Part shown: positions 7,608 to 14,177 of the stretch, piece after piece
Layout: each line of letters starts with the position of its first letter
Numbering within the stretch: position 1 is the first letter of the stretch
Source: an uncultured Bacillaceae bacterium
GTDB lineage: Bacteria; Bacillota; Bacilli; Bacillales; Caldibacillaceae
Reading direction: 5' to 3'
DNA length: 20,320 nucleotides
NCBI GenBank assembly: GCA_937983015.1
Contig: CALKAK010000062.1
Coordinates: 1 to 20,320, forward strand
The notes under the pieces: generated by a model
The model's database searches: none
What the model was told of the DNA's origin: nothing
Seen by the model: only the letters and a program-made list of their open reading frames with translations
Made by a program: the position numbers and the translations under genes

Positions 7608-8163
7608 TCTCACGAGTTTCGCAGCGGGTCTTTTCCTGGCTACGAGCATTTTCGGTCTTGTCTACCTATCTTCAGATGAAAAAACCGCTGCTCAAGAAGA
7701 GGAACAACCGCAACAAGCGGAATCGCTATCCGAAGATGAGATGAAAGCTATTTTAGAATCTAAAGGCTACGTCGTTCAAATGCCGACTGAGGAAAGTCAA
7801 GAAAATACGGCTGATGAAGAACCGGCTGAAAGTGCTGAAGGTGAAGAACAACAAGCCGGAGACGAACAGGCCGATGAATCCGGTGACGGACAGGCCAAGG
7901 AAGAAAATGAACAGGCTGAAGACGCACGGAAAGAAGAAAGTAACCAACTTACAGAACTTGTAATCACCGTCGAACCGGGAATGACGAGTATCGACGTCGG
8001 CAAAAGACTCCGTGAGGCGAATTTCATCGATAAAGATCCGTTCAGCTTTTCCAAAGATATCGAAGCGAGAAATTTACAAAACAAATTGTACCCGGGTACA
8101 TATAAAGTAAATAGCTCGATGTCATATGATGAGTTAATCAACGCCATTTTTAACCAGCGATAA
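7594..8163 (+). CDS. Exported protein with MltG/YceG LysM-like domain, no catalytic domain
   Basis: A 189-residue protein. It opens with a signal anchor (residues about 6-24, LTSFAAGLFLATSIFGLVYL). A long Glu/Gln/Ala/Asp-rich linker (about 30-120) contains a short helical piece (EDEMKAILESKGYVVQMP). The C-terminus (about 125-189) has LVITVEPGMTSIDVGKRLRE and LYPGTYKVNSSMSYDELINA. That region matches the LysM-like subdomain that precedes the lytic transglycosylase domain of MltG/YceG; the enzyme part and its catalytic Glu are absent. It is therefore likely a cell-wall-facing binding or regulatory protein. Start: the ATG at 7594 has AGAAAGGAG 11 bases upstream and the signal segment follows directly. 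An upstream in-frame start at 7504 would lie inside the preceding gene. A hairpin follows the stop. Confidence 0.85.
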   Translation: MKIHNLTSFAAGLFLATSIFGLVYLSSDEKTAAQEEEQPQQAESLSEDEMKAILESKGYVVQMPTEESQENTADEEPAESAEGEEQQAGDEQADESGDGQAKEENEQAEDARKEESNQLTELVITVEPGMTSIDVGKRLREANFIDKDPFSFSKDIEARNLQNKLYPGTYKVNSSMSYDELINAIFNQR

Positions 8164-8183
8164 AAGAATGTTAGCGAGAATTA

Positions 8184-8250
8184 GACCGGTCAATCCACAT
8201 CAATTGCTTTTTTAACGAAAGTACTTGATTTTGATTGTCCGGTCCTTTTT
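8184..8250 (+). terminator. Long-loop terminator
   Basis: GACCGG (8184-8189) pairs with CCGGTC (8239-8244). After one mismatch, CAAT (8191-8194) pairs with ATTG (8234-8237). CTTTTT then follows. It sits between the convergent 7594 gene and gpx and favours the plus strand. The 39-base loop makes it less certain. Confidence 0.5.
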
Positions 8251-8278
8251 AATTATAGAACCCTCAATTGAAATTGTT

Positions 8279-8764
8279 TTATGGTTTCTCAAGCAAGGCC
8301 TCGATTGCATTTTTTAACGCAAGGGGCGGAATATTGGGGGCGAATCGTGCTACAACATACCCTTTTCGGTCGATGAGAAATTTCGTAAAGTTCCATTTGA
8401 TCGTTTTTGAACCAAGAACTCCCGGTGCCTTTTCCTTTAAGTACTTAAAAAGCGGATGGGCGTCCGTTCCATTCACATTAACTTTCGCAAACATGGGAAA
8501 TGTAACCCCATAATTTATCTTGCAAAATCGGGAAATTTCTTCCTCTGTCCCCGGCTCCTGATTACCGAATTGATTGCACGGAAACCCTAACACAACGAAT
8601 CCTCGTTCACGATATCGCTCGTATAGCTGTTGAAGCTCTTTATATTGCGCAGTGAAACCACAACGGCTAGCGGTATTCACGATGAGTAACACTTGACCTT
8701 CATATTCACGTAAAGAAATTTCTTCACCAGTGATCGTTTTGGCAGAAAACCGGTACACCGTCAT
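8279..8764 (-). CDS. gpx: Glutathione peroxidase family protein, thioredoxin-type
   Basis: A 161-residue cytosolic peroxidase that reduces hydrogen peroxide and organic hydroperoxides. The peroxidatic residue is Cys35 (NTASRCGFTAQY), not selenocysteine. The catalytic tetrad is completed by Gln69 (CNQFGNQEPG), Trp124 and Asn125 (IKWNFTKF). Cys81 (ISRFCKINYGVTFP) sits where the resolving Cys of non-selenium, thioredoxin-dependent members lies, so thioredoxin is the likelier reductant, which suits a bacterium that uses little glutathione. The ATG at 8764 gives normal family length; a GTG at 8773 would add three residues. GGGGGTGGGG precedes it. About 165 bases upstream is a perfect PerR-box palindrome, which implies peroxide-responsive control. 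It corresponds to BsaA of Bacillus subtilis. Confidence 0.95.
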   Translation of the reverse strand: MTVYRFSAKTITGEEISLREYEGQVLLIVNTASRCGFTAQYKELQQLYERYRERGFVVLGFPCNQFGNQEPGTEEEISRFCKINYGVTFPMFAKVNVNGTDAHPLFKYLKEKAPGVLGSKTIKWNFTKFLIDRKGYVVARFAPNIPPLALKNAIEALLEKP

Positions 8765-8927
8765 CAACCCCACCCCCTGTTTTTCCGATCAACTTGATGG
8801 CTTTTCTATGGTTTCATCCTTATTTTTAAAAAACTGGCTTATAAGGTCATCCCTGCACAAATCATTTTATAATCAATGAAAGTATAAGTCTACGTTTACC
8901 ATGTTTCCATCCTACTTTTCTATTTGG

Positions 8928-8946
8928 TATTATAATAATTATAATA
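8928..8946. promoter_or_regulatory. Perfect PerR-box palindrome
   Basis: Bases 8930-8944 read TTATAATAATTATAA, an exact match to the PerR consensus TTATAATnATTATAA as I remember it, and the symmetry extends to 19 bases. It lies in the divergent region between gpx (minus) and ykkCD (plus). The -10-like hexamers for both directions fall inside it, so a bound repressor would block RNA polymerase. PerR is the Fur-family peroxide sensor. The match to consensus is seen; regulation of gpx is inferred. An AT-rich chance match is possible but unlikely at 15 of 15. Confidence 0.7.
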
Positions 8947-9035
8947 ATGAACTGGTAAAACCCACTTCCATGGTTATTATTTGCTATGGATCACTAGAAA
9001 ATTTTTCCTAAAAACGTAAAATACAAGATACGAAT

Positions 9036-9149
9036 TGAACTAGTAATTCTTGAACTCGATCGTTGTTTGGCCTCGTTCAAGGGAATCAATCCTTGTGACA
9101 GGGAAGGATAAGAGCCCTGGGAGAAACAGCCGGTTGTTTCTTCCGGGCT
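9036..9149 (+). promoter_or_regulatory. Guanidine-I (ykkC) riboswitch-like leader
   Basis: The leader of ykkCD carries the 3' hallmark of the ykkC motif: ACAGGGAAGGATAAGAGCCC and TGGGAGA (9098-9124), against the GGGAUAAAAGCCCGGGAGA core I recall for the class. Upstream, CTAG (9040-9043) and TTGGCCTCG (9067-9075) sit where the conserved CUAGGGUUCCG and CUGGUCCGAGAG elements are expected, but both are clearly diverged. Helices visible by eye are CTTGAAC (9049-9055)/GTTCAAG (9075-9081) and ATCCTT (9089-9094)/AAGGAT (9104-9109). The AGCCC-GGGAGA strand is also the 5' arm of a terminator (9113-9149), so ligand binding would block termination. The ykkCD genes it precedes export guanidinium, which agrees. 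Confidence 0.75.
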
Positions 9150-9157
9150 TTGCTATT
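9113..9157 (+). terminator. Riboswitch-controlled terminator
   Basis: AGCCC (9113-9117), a bulged T, then GGGAGAAAC (9119-9127) pair fully with GTTTCTTCC (9136-9144) and GGGCT (9145-9149). The loop has 8 bases and the tail is TTGCTATTT. The 5' arm is shared with the conserved 3' core of the aptamer, the usual on-switch layout. Confidence 0.75.
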
Positions 9158-9203
9158 TACAGATCATGTTCAAAACCTTTTCATACAAGAAGGAGGAATT
9201 TGG

Positions 9204-9542
9204 ATGCACAAAGGGTGGATCCGTGTATTCGTTGCCGCCTTTTTTGAAATTCTCTGGGTCATAGGATTAAAACACGCCTTCGATTTTTGGACATGGACAG
9301 GGACGATAATCGCCATTATACTTAGCAACTACTATCTCGTTACCGCTGGAAAATTTTTACCGGTAGGAAGTGTTTATGCCGTCTTCGTCGGTCTCGGTGC
9401 TGCCGGTGCAGTACTGGCGGATATGCTCTTTTTTGGGGAACCGTTCAAGGTCGGTAAATTATTTTTCATTACATTGTTATTACTCGGCGTCATCGGGCTC
9501 CAATTATCTGAAAATAAGGAACAAGAAGGGACGGAACGGTAA
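9204..9542 (+). CDS. ykkC: Guanidinium exporter subunit, small multidrug resistance family
   Basis: A 112-residue SMR-family membrane protein, the same length as Bacillus subtilis YkkC. It has four hydrophobic helices, the conserved membrane Glu15 that carries protons and substrate (VAAFFEILWVIGLKHA), and the signature GSVYAVFVGLGAAGAVLADM in helix 3. The family works in the cytoplasmic membrane as a proton-coupled antiporter; YkkC pairs with YkkD in a heterodimer, and genes of this type under ykkC riboswitches export guanidinium. Start: the ATG at 9204 lies 7 bases after AAGGAGG. The next gene begins right after its stop, so the pair is translationally coupled. Confidence 0.93.
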   Translation: MHKGWIRVFVAAFFEILWVIGLKHAFDFWTWTGTIIAIILSNYYLVTAGKFLPVGSVYAVFVGLGAAGAVLADMLFFGEPFKVGKLFFITLLLLGVIGLQLSENKEQEGTER

Positions 9543-9857
9543 TTGGACTGGCTCGCGTTAATTGTTGCCGGTATTTTTGAAGCATTCGGCGTGATGATGA
9601 TTAATGAATACCTGAAAAAACAGCGCTGGCAAGCCCTGATCCTTTTCGTTCTCGGTTTCGGGACAAGTCTCGTTTTACTCGAATATTCCATGCAAACGAT
9701 ATCGATGGGAACCGCCTATGCGATCTGGACCGGAATCGGTGCTTCAGCAGGGACGATTATCGGTATGGCTTTTTACGGAGAACCGAAAAACTGGTTCCGG
9801 ATCGGCTGTATCGCGCTCATCATCCTTTCAACGATCGGTCTTAAACTCGTTTCGTAA
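9543..9857 (+). CDS. ykkD: Guanidinium exporter subunit, small multidrug resistance family
   Basis: A 104-residue partner of YkkC, again SMR family with four helices. Glu13 (VAGIFEAFGVMMIN) is the conserved charged residue. GTAYAIWTGIGASAGTIIGM and FYGEPKNWFRI match YkkD closely, and the LKLVS ending resembles its LKILS. The start codon is TTG at 9543, directly after the stop of ykkC; GAAGGGACGG within the end of ykkC serves as its ribosome site. The heterodimer inserts its subunits in opposite orientations, consistent with the loop charges, though I did not compute them. Its stop is only 11 bases from the stop of a convergent small gene, with no clear terminator between. Confidence 0.93.
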   Translation: MDWLALIVAGIFEAFGVMMINEYLKKQRWQALILFVLGFGTSLVLLEYSMQTISMGTAYAIWTGIGASAGTIIGMAFYGEPKNWFRIGCIALIILSTIGLKLVS

Positions 9858-9868
9858 TTTAAAGATTC

Positions 9869-10021
9869 TTAGCCTAGTAAGATCTTCCAAGCGATATAGA
9901 AACATACGATCAGTACAATAAAAATCCATAACAAAGTTAATAATCCGAACATGAATTTAATGAATAATACGATCAAAAAATAGGCGATCACGGCAAGAAC
10001 CAGTAGCTTCAAAAATTTCAT
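9869..10021 (-). CDS. 50-aa hydrophobic membrane protein, function unknown
   Basis: A small ORF of 50 residues, almost entirely hydrophobic: MKFLKLLVLAVIAYFLIVLF, then IKFMFGLLTLLWIFIVLIVC and FYIAWKILLG. It probably forms two membrane helices with a tight Lys/Gly turn between them. GGGGGG stands before the ATG at 10021 with suitable spacing. It is convergent with ykkD. No function can be assigned. Small hydrophobic ORFs like this are easily missed by length cut-offs. Confidence 0.7.
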   Translation of the reverse strand: MKFLKLLVLAVIAYFLIVLFIKFMFGLLTLLWIFIVLIVCFYIAWKILLG

Positions 10022-10043
10022 TCGTATTCCCCCCATATCATCG

Positions 10044-10058
10044 AACAAGTCGCTTGTT
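10044..10058. promoter_or_regulatory. Short palindrome upstream of the 50-aa gene
   Basis: AACAAG, TCG, CTTGTT (10044-10058) is a perfect 6-bp inverted repeat 23 bases upstream of the small membrane protein start, where an operator could lie. Nothing ties it to a known regulator. Confidence 0.25.
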
Positions 10059-10252
10059 TCTACTTAATAATAAGGAACATTCTGCTCGCAAAGGGAACGA
10101 TTTACCGATAGGTAAAACTCCAAACAAATGAGAACTGATATTTCTTAATTTACTTATTTTTACGTCAATACGTCTGCAAATGTTTCAAATTTTTCCGGGC
10201 CGAACCCGCCATCATTACTAAGTGCGATTCGTAGGAAAGGATCAATAAAAAA

Positions 10253-10282
10253 ACGCGACACGAGCTTGATTGGCTCCCGCGT
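10253..10282 (-). terminator. Terminator of the FNR-like gene
   Basis: On the minus strand ACGCG and GAGC pair with GCTC and CGCGT, with an uneven internal loop, followed by TTTTTTATTG. It starts a few bases after the stop codon at 10285. Confidence 0.75.
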
Positions 10283-10284
10283 AT

Positions 10285-10989
10285 TTAATCGGCATATGAT
10301 AGTAAGCGGTCAAGGTCCGGTATTTTGATCTTTCGCTTCGGCAATCGTTCAATCAAGCCAAGCTGTTCCAGGTGGGAAAGCTTCCTGCTGATCGTCTCCG
10401 GAGTCGTTCCTAGATAAGAAGCCAAGTCCTTTTTCGTCATCGGTAACACCACAACCGGACCGTCCCCGGCATCTTCATCTACAAGATTAGCCAAAAATGA
10501 GATGATTCGCGTTTCAACGCTTTCGGTTGCCACCTGTGCTATTTGCTTTTCCGACTCTTTCAAGCGTCTCGACATTTCCGCTAAAATTTGGATGGCAACT
10601 TCCGGATATTCGGTTAAATACTGCTGTAGATCTTTTTGCCGAATCAAACAAACTTCTGTTCGTTGCAAGGCCTCCGCGTAATTTTCATGGACTTGTCCCG
10701 GCTGAAAGATCGCCAGTTCCCCCGTAAAATCGCCGGAATGCAAAATCCGCACAAGCTGTTCCTTGCCGGAATCTGTAAGGTGATAGATGCGCACCTTGCC
10801 GCGATGAATGATATATAAAGTATCATCCCTTTCACCGGCACGGAACAAGTGCTCACCCTTTTCCAAAACGATTTTCCGGGCCGATCTGCCGATTTTATCC
10901 ATTACTGCTTCTGGCAAATGGTTGAAGATCGGCACGAGGCGAACACAGTGGGCGTGGTTATGGACATGACAAGAAGTATGATCGGTCAT
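10285..10989 (-). CDS. Crp/Fnr-family regulator with N-terminal Cys/His cluster
   Basis: A 234-residue one-component regulator. A cAMP-binding-like beta-roll spans about 20-115 (VPIFNHLPE, GEHLFRAGERDDTLYIIHRG, GDFTGELAIF). A dimer helix spans about 125-160. The winged HTH (about 185-225, MTKKDLASYLGTTPETISRK) carries the FNR-type E-x-x-S-R recognition motif (Glu198, Ser201, Arg202), predicting TTGATnnnnATCAA-like targets. The N-terminus is rich in ligands: Cys7, His8, His10, His12, His14, Cys15, with Cys114 in the roll (TEVCLIR). This suggests an iron-sulfur or other metal/redox sensor, but E. coli FNR uses four Cys, so the cofactor is uncertain. Start: the ATG at 10989 has GAGGA six bases upstream; an ATG at 11001 would add four residues with a weaker site. 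It is likely autonomous, with a TATAAT at 11023-11028. Confidence 0.92.
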   Translation of the reverse strand: MTDHTSCHVHNHAHCVRLVPIFNHLPEAVMDKIGRSARKIVLEKGEHLFRAGERDDTLYIIHRGKVRIYHLTDSGKEQLVRILHSGDFTGELAIFQPGQVHENYAEALQRTEVCLIRQKDLQQYLTEYPEVAIQILAEMSRRLKESEKQIAQVATESVETRIISFLANLVDEDAGDGPVVVLPMTKKDLASYLGTTPETISRKLSHLEQLGLIERLPKRKIKIPDLDRLLSYAD

Positions 10990-11022
10990 GTTGATCCTCA
11001 TTTCTCGTGAAGTTTTTATTTC

Positions 11023-11028
11023 ATTATA
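11023..11028 (-). promoter_or_regulatory. Probable -10 of the FNR-like gene
   Basis: TATAAT on the minus strand, about 34 bases before the start codon. No good -35 stands at 17 bases, so it may need an activator or be only one of several starts. Confidence 0.4.
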
Positions 11029-11220
11029 CTAGATAAAAGAGGAAGAGAGGAACTTCCTATCTCTGTCAATGAATAGGAAACGAATCGGCTACTCCGATGG
11101 GTGCGGCAAATTTTTAAGGCGAAAAACAAATTTCCGCTCAACAAGAACTATCATGAGCGTTGCCCCCCAAACGCGGGCGTAAAAATTTTCACCGATAATA
11201 AAACCGTATCAAAGGGTATT

Positions 11221-11650
11221 CTAGCTCAACATCTTTTTCGCATTTGCCACTACTTTTTTAAGAACTTTGATCGCCGTGTCATAATCTTCCATTGTTAAAC
11301 CGGCAAACAATCGCATCCTCGTTTGTTGTTGCTTCGCCATAATTTCTTCATTAGCTTTTTTCCTTCTTGCGTTAATCGAAAGGTGATCGTTCCTGATTTC
11401 GCTTCTTCAAAAATCCATTTTCGTTCGGTAAAATCGCGTAAGATTTCTTCAAGCCGGTTTTCATCAAGAAAATTTTGCAGGATTATGAGAATTTGTACTT
11501 TCGTTATTTGTCATGATCTTTAATCGTATTTAAAACTTGCCAGTGAAAACGGGTTATTTTATACTAGGCTAGATTTTCATTGACCTTTGCCGTAATGGAT
11601 TGGTCGGCCGTCTTCAACCAATACCCGATCGGTTTTTCCTTCCCGTTCAT
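11221..11650 (-). pseudogene. MarR-family regulator, one stop and two frameshifts
   Basis: The gene keeps its AGGAGG site and ATG (11650) and starts MNGKEKPIGYWLKTADQSIT, AKVNENLA, then hits TAG at 11566-11564. Beyond it the phase continues YKITRFHWQVLNTIKDHDK, shifts at an A3 run (11507-11509; one more A restores it) to ITKVQILIILQNFLDE and RKWIFEEAKSGTITFRLTQE, and shifts again at A6 (11356-11361; one more A) to NEEIMAKQQQTRMRLFAGLT and KVLKKVVANAKKMLS. The order of helices, the wing (GTITFRLTQEG) and the dimer helix are those of a MarR-type winged HTH of about 143 residues. The three lesions make a functional product implausible. I do not know its former target. Confidence 0.85.
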
Positions 11651-11864
11651 CGTTAAACCTCCTGGAAATTCGATCATTGATACCTGATGCTTTGTTCAAA
11701 ACGCTTCGCATAATTCATTCGTGAACCGGTTTATAGAAACGCTTTTTACCATGGAGTCTGGAGCACCTCATAACTTACCCTTACTCCATTACAAACGATC
11801 CCTTTTTTAGTCGTTCTGTTATCATGCGAAAACCGTTGGGAACCATACGAAAATAGACAAAAAA

Positions 11865-11895
11865 CCCCGGAAATATTCCGTTCGTATTTCCGGGG
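11865..11895 (-). terminator. Terminator of dps
   Basis: CCCCGGAAATA (11865-11875) and TATTTCCGGGG (11885-11895) form a perfect 11-bp stem with a 9-base loop. On the minus strand TTTTTTGTCTATTTT follows. It lies 26 bases past the dps stop. Confidence 0.93.
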
Positions 11896-11920
11896 AGTCT
11901 TGTTTGCCGCTATTCATTTT

Positions 11921-12445
11921 CTACTCGTCTTTTGCATCCTTCCCTAAATAAGCCTGCAGCATCCAGATTTCCTTATCCAAGAAGCCTTTGAAGGTTGTTA
12001 AAGTATCGGCGAGGACCACTTCGTTTTCTTTTTCCGCTAATTCGATCGCTTTCAAGGCCGTGTGGCTGAGTGTGCGGAAATCCTTTACGATATTCGCCAC
12101 CATTTCAGCACTGGAACGATATTTATCGGCCTCATCCTCTTTTATCAATGAATATTTGCTGTTTTTCGCCGTTGTCGATGCCGGTTTTTCACCCATGGCA
12201 AGAAGATTTTCAGCGATTTCATCGTACCAGTCTGTTACACCATCATACAATTCTTCAAATTTTTTATGCAATGTGATGAAATTCGGTCCTTTGACGTACC
12301 AATGATATTGGTGCAGTTTCGTCCACAAAATATTCAGGCTTGCGATTATTTGGTTAGCTAATGTTGCCGCTCGTGGATTTTGTTCATCCTTTTTTTCCTG
12401 TTCTTCCTCTAATTGAACAAGTTTTTCCGGAGTCAATTCGCTCAT
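11921..12445 (-). CDS. dps: Dps-family ferroxidase / DNA protection protein
   Basis: A 174-residue ferritin-like protein that forms a 12-subunit cage, oxidises Fe(II) with peroxide and shields DNA from Fenton damage. The inter-subunit ferroxidase ligands are present: His48 (HQYHWYVKGP), His60 (FITLHKKFEE), Glu64, Asp75 and Glu79 (DWYDEIAENL), in the spacing of Listeria Dps. An N-terminal acidic/basic extension (about 25 residues, EEEQEKKDEQ) precedes the core. Start: the ATG at 12445 stands 8 bases after GGAGG, whereas the in-frame ATG at 12451 is too close to it. A TATAAT overlaps a single TTATAAT half-site upstream (12486-12492), but no full PerR box is seen. It has its own terminator. Confidence 0.95.
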   Translation of the reverse strand: MSELTPEKLVQLEEEQEKKDEQNPRAATLANQIIASLNILWTKLHQYHWYVKGPNFITLHKKFEELYDGVTDWYDEIAENLLAMGEKPASTTAKNSKYSLIKEDEADKYRSSAEMVANIVKDFRTLSHTALKAIELAEKENEVVLADTLTTFKGFLDKEIWMLQAYLGKDAKDE

Positions 12446-12586
12446 AATCATTACCTCCCGAGTAAGTGAAATTACCTATAACTCTATTATAAAGGACTTC
12501 GGAAGGAAAAAGTTTGAAAGCGGCCAATTTGTGAAATACTTTTTAAACTCTGTATATCTTTTCGTCAAATTTTTGCCACCATTTTG

Positions 12587-13996
12587 TCACATCGGTCCCC
12601 AATCGATATAGACACCAATGATCATAAAGATAATGCCGAAGATGAACCAGATGAAAACCAGGGGTAAAGCAAATCTTAACCATTTTGAATAAGGAATACC
12701 GCTAAGCGCCAGGATGGCGAGTAAAGTTCCGGACATAGGGTTGATGACATTCGTGAACCCATCCCCCATCGTATATGCCTGCACCGCAATTTGCCGGGGA
12801 ATATCCATTAGATCGACAAGCGGTGTCATGATCGGCATCATTATGGAGGCATGGGCTGTCCCCGATGGGACAATAAAATTGAACATTGCATTGACGATTA
12901 ACATCAATATTGCTCCTGTATATTTGGAAAGGGGTTCAATCAATAAATAAATCCAGTAAACGATCGTATCGAGGATCATACCATCCTGAAGAACGATGAC
13001 GATCGAACGGGCAAGTCCAATGATAAAAGCACCGTAGAAAATATTCTTACAACCCTCAATAAAGACGGCCACAAGCTCGTTGGCACCCATGCGGGTTACA
13101 ATGCCAGTAGCCACGGTGATTATGATAAAGATGCCGACCATCTCATCGGTGGACCAGCCGTATTGAAAGACACCATAGACGTAAACACCGATTCCCGCAA
13201 GAAAAATCAATAATGTTAATTTCTGTGACAAAGTAAAGGTTGCTCCATTGATCTCCCGATCGGTTCCGAGTTCCTTCGGGAACGGATTTCCTTGCAATAT
13301 ACTTTTAGACGGGTCGTTTTTTACTTTAACCGCATAGCGGATTATATAGATGATCGTTATTACTGTAATCACCACATAGATGAAAAAACGGTAACCGAGT
13401 CCTGAATAAATCGGCAACTCGGCAATCCGCTGGGCGAGCTGGGTGCGGACCGGATCCATGAATCCGATGGCGAATCCCGAATACGCACCCAAATACATGA
13501 TTGCCACACCAACGATCGCATCCATTTTCATCGCCCTTGCCAAAAGGAGACCGATTGGAATCAGGGCGATGACCGAGATACTAACAATACCAAGCCCACC
13601 GAATATCGATAAAATCCCGGAGAGGAAAACGATTAACATCCATTCCCGATTCCTCGTTTTTTGGATCGTTTGAAAAATCAAGGCATCAAAGACACCGGTC
13701 TTTTCAATAACCGCAAAGGTCCCGCCGATAATAATGACGAGGAAAATCATTCCCGATGAGGCGATCAATCCCTGTTGAATCGCCACAAAAACATCGAGAA
13801 AACCAGCAGGTTGCTGAGCAACCCGTTCATAACTTCCCGGAACGACGAGGGAAATGCCCTCTTCATTCGTGATGCGATCGAAAGAACCTGCGGGAATGAT
13901 GTATGTTAATAATGCCGCAAAAATTAGCGCAAAAAATAAAATCACATAACCATCAGGTCGTGAACGTTTCTTTTTTACTTGCTGCATTCTCACCAT
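12587..13996 (-). CDS. YfcC/DcuC-family membrane carrier
   Basis: A 469-residue, 11-13 helix cytoplasmic membrane protein of the C4-dicarboxylate anaerobic carrier superfamily (DcuC, YfcC, ArcD-like). After a short basic start it reads RSRPDGYVILFFALIFAALL and TYIIPAGSFDRI, typical of YfcC. The two family repeats end in conserved loops: GAYSGFAIGFMDPVRTQLAQ and, in the C-terminal half, NFIVPSGTAHASIMMPIMTP and GDGFTNVINPMSGTL. The substrate is not known; dicarboxylates, amino acids or peptides are all possible. Start: the ATG at 13996 follows GGAGTG by 8 bases. The frame is open up to 14086, but the extra 30 residues (METSYSLKEAEKF...) are unlike the family. No terminator separates it from dps. 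Confidence 0.88.
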   Translation of the reverse strand: MVRMQQVKKKRSRPDGYVILFFALIFAALLTYIIPAGSFDRITNEEGISLVVPGSYERVAQQPAGFLDVFVAIQQGLIASSGMIFLVIIIGGTFAVIEKTGVFDALIFQTIQKTRNREWMLIVFLSGILSIFGGLGIVSISVIALIPIGLLLARAMKMDAIVGVAIMYLGAYSGFAIGFMDPVRTQLAQRIAELPIYSGLGYRFFIYVVITVITIIYIIRYAVKVKNDPSKSILQGNPFPKELGTDREINGATFTLSQKLTLLIFLAGIGVYVYGVFQYGWSTDEMVGIFIIITVATGIVTRMGANELVAVFIEGCKNIFYGAFIIGLARSIVIVLQDGMILDTIVYWIYLLIEPLSKYTGAILMLIVNAMFNFIVPSGTAHASIMMPIMTPLVDLMDIPRQIAVQAYTMGDGFTNVINPMSGTLLAILALSGIPYSKWLRFALPLVFIWFIFGIIFMIIGVYIDWGPM

Positions 13997-14177
13997 TTGA
14001 AACACTCCAATTTCTAGATGTTTCTTGCTCCTGTATAAGATGCTAGTGAATTTTTCAGCTTCTTTCAAGGAATATGAAGTTTCCACACATCATCCGGTCG
14101 AATCGCCATCCAGTTTTTAAATCCTTAGTTGGTTTTCACACCGAATTTAGGAAAATATCAATAGATACAAGACTACC

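Noticed and set aside
12475..12492. PerR box upstream of dps
   Set aside because: Only one TTATAAT half matches; the other half differs at most positions. Dps is often PerR-controlled, but the sequence here does not show it.
12515..12530. Possible CcpA (cre) site TGAAAGCGGCCAAT
   Set aside because: The 3' half departs from the consensus at three positions, and no sugar gene is directly downstream.
13997..14086. 30-residue N-terminal extension of the YfcC-type carrier
   Set aside because: The frame is open, but the extension is unlike the family and a well-spaced GGAGTG stands before the ATG at 13996.
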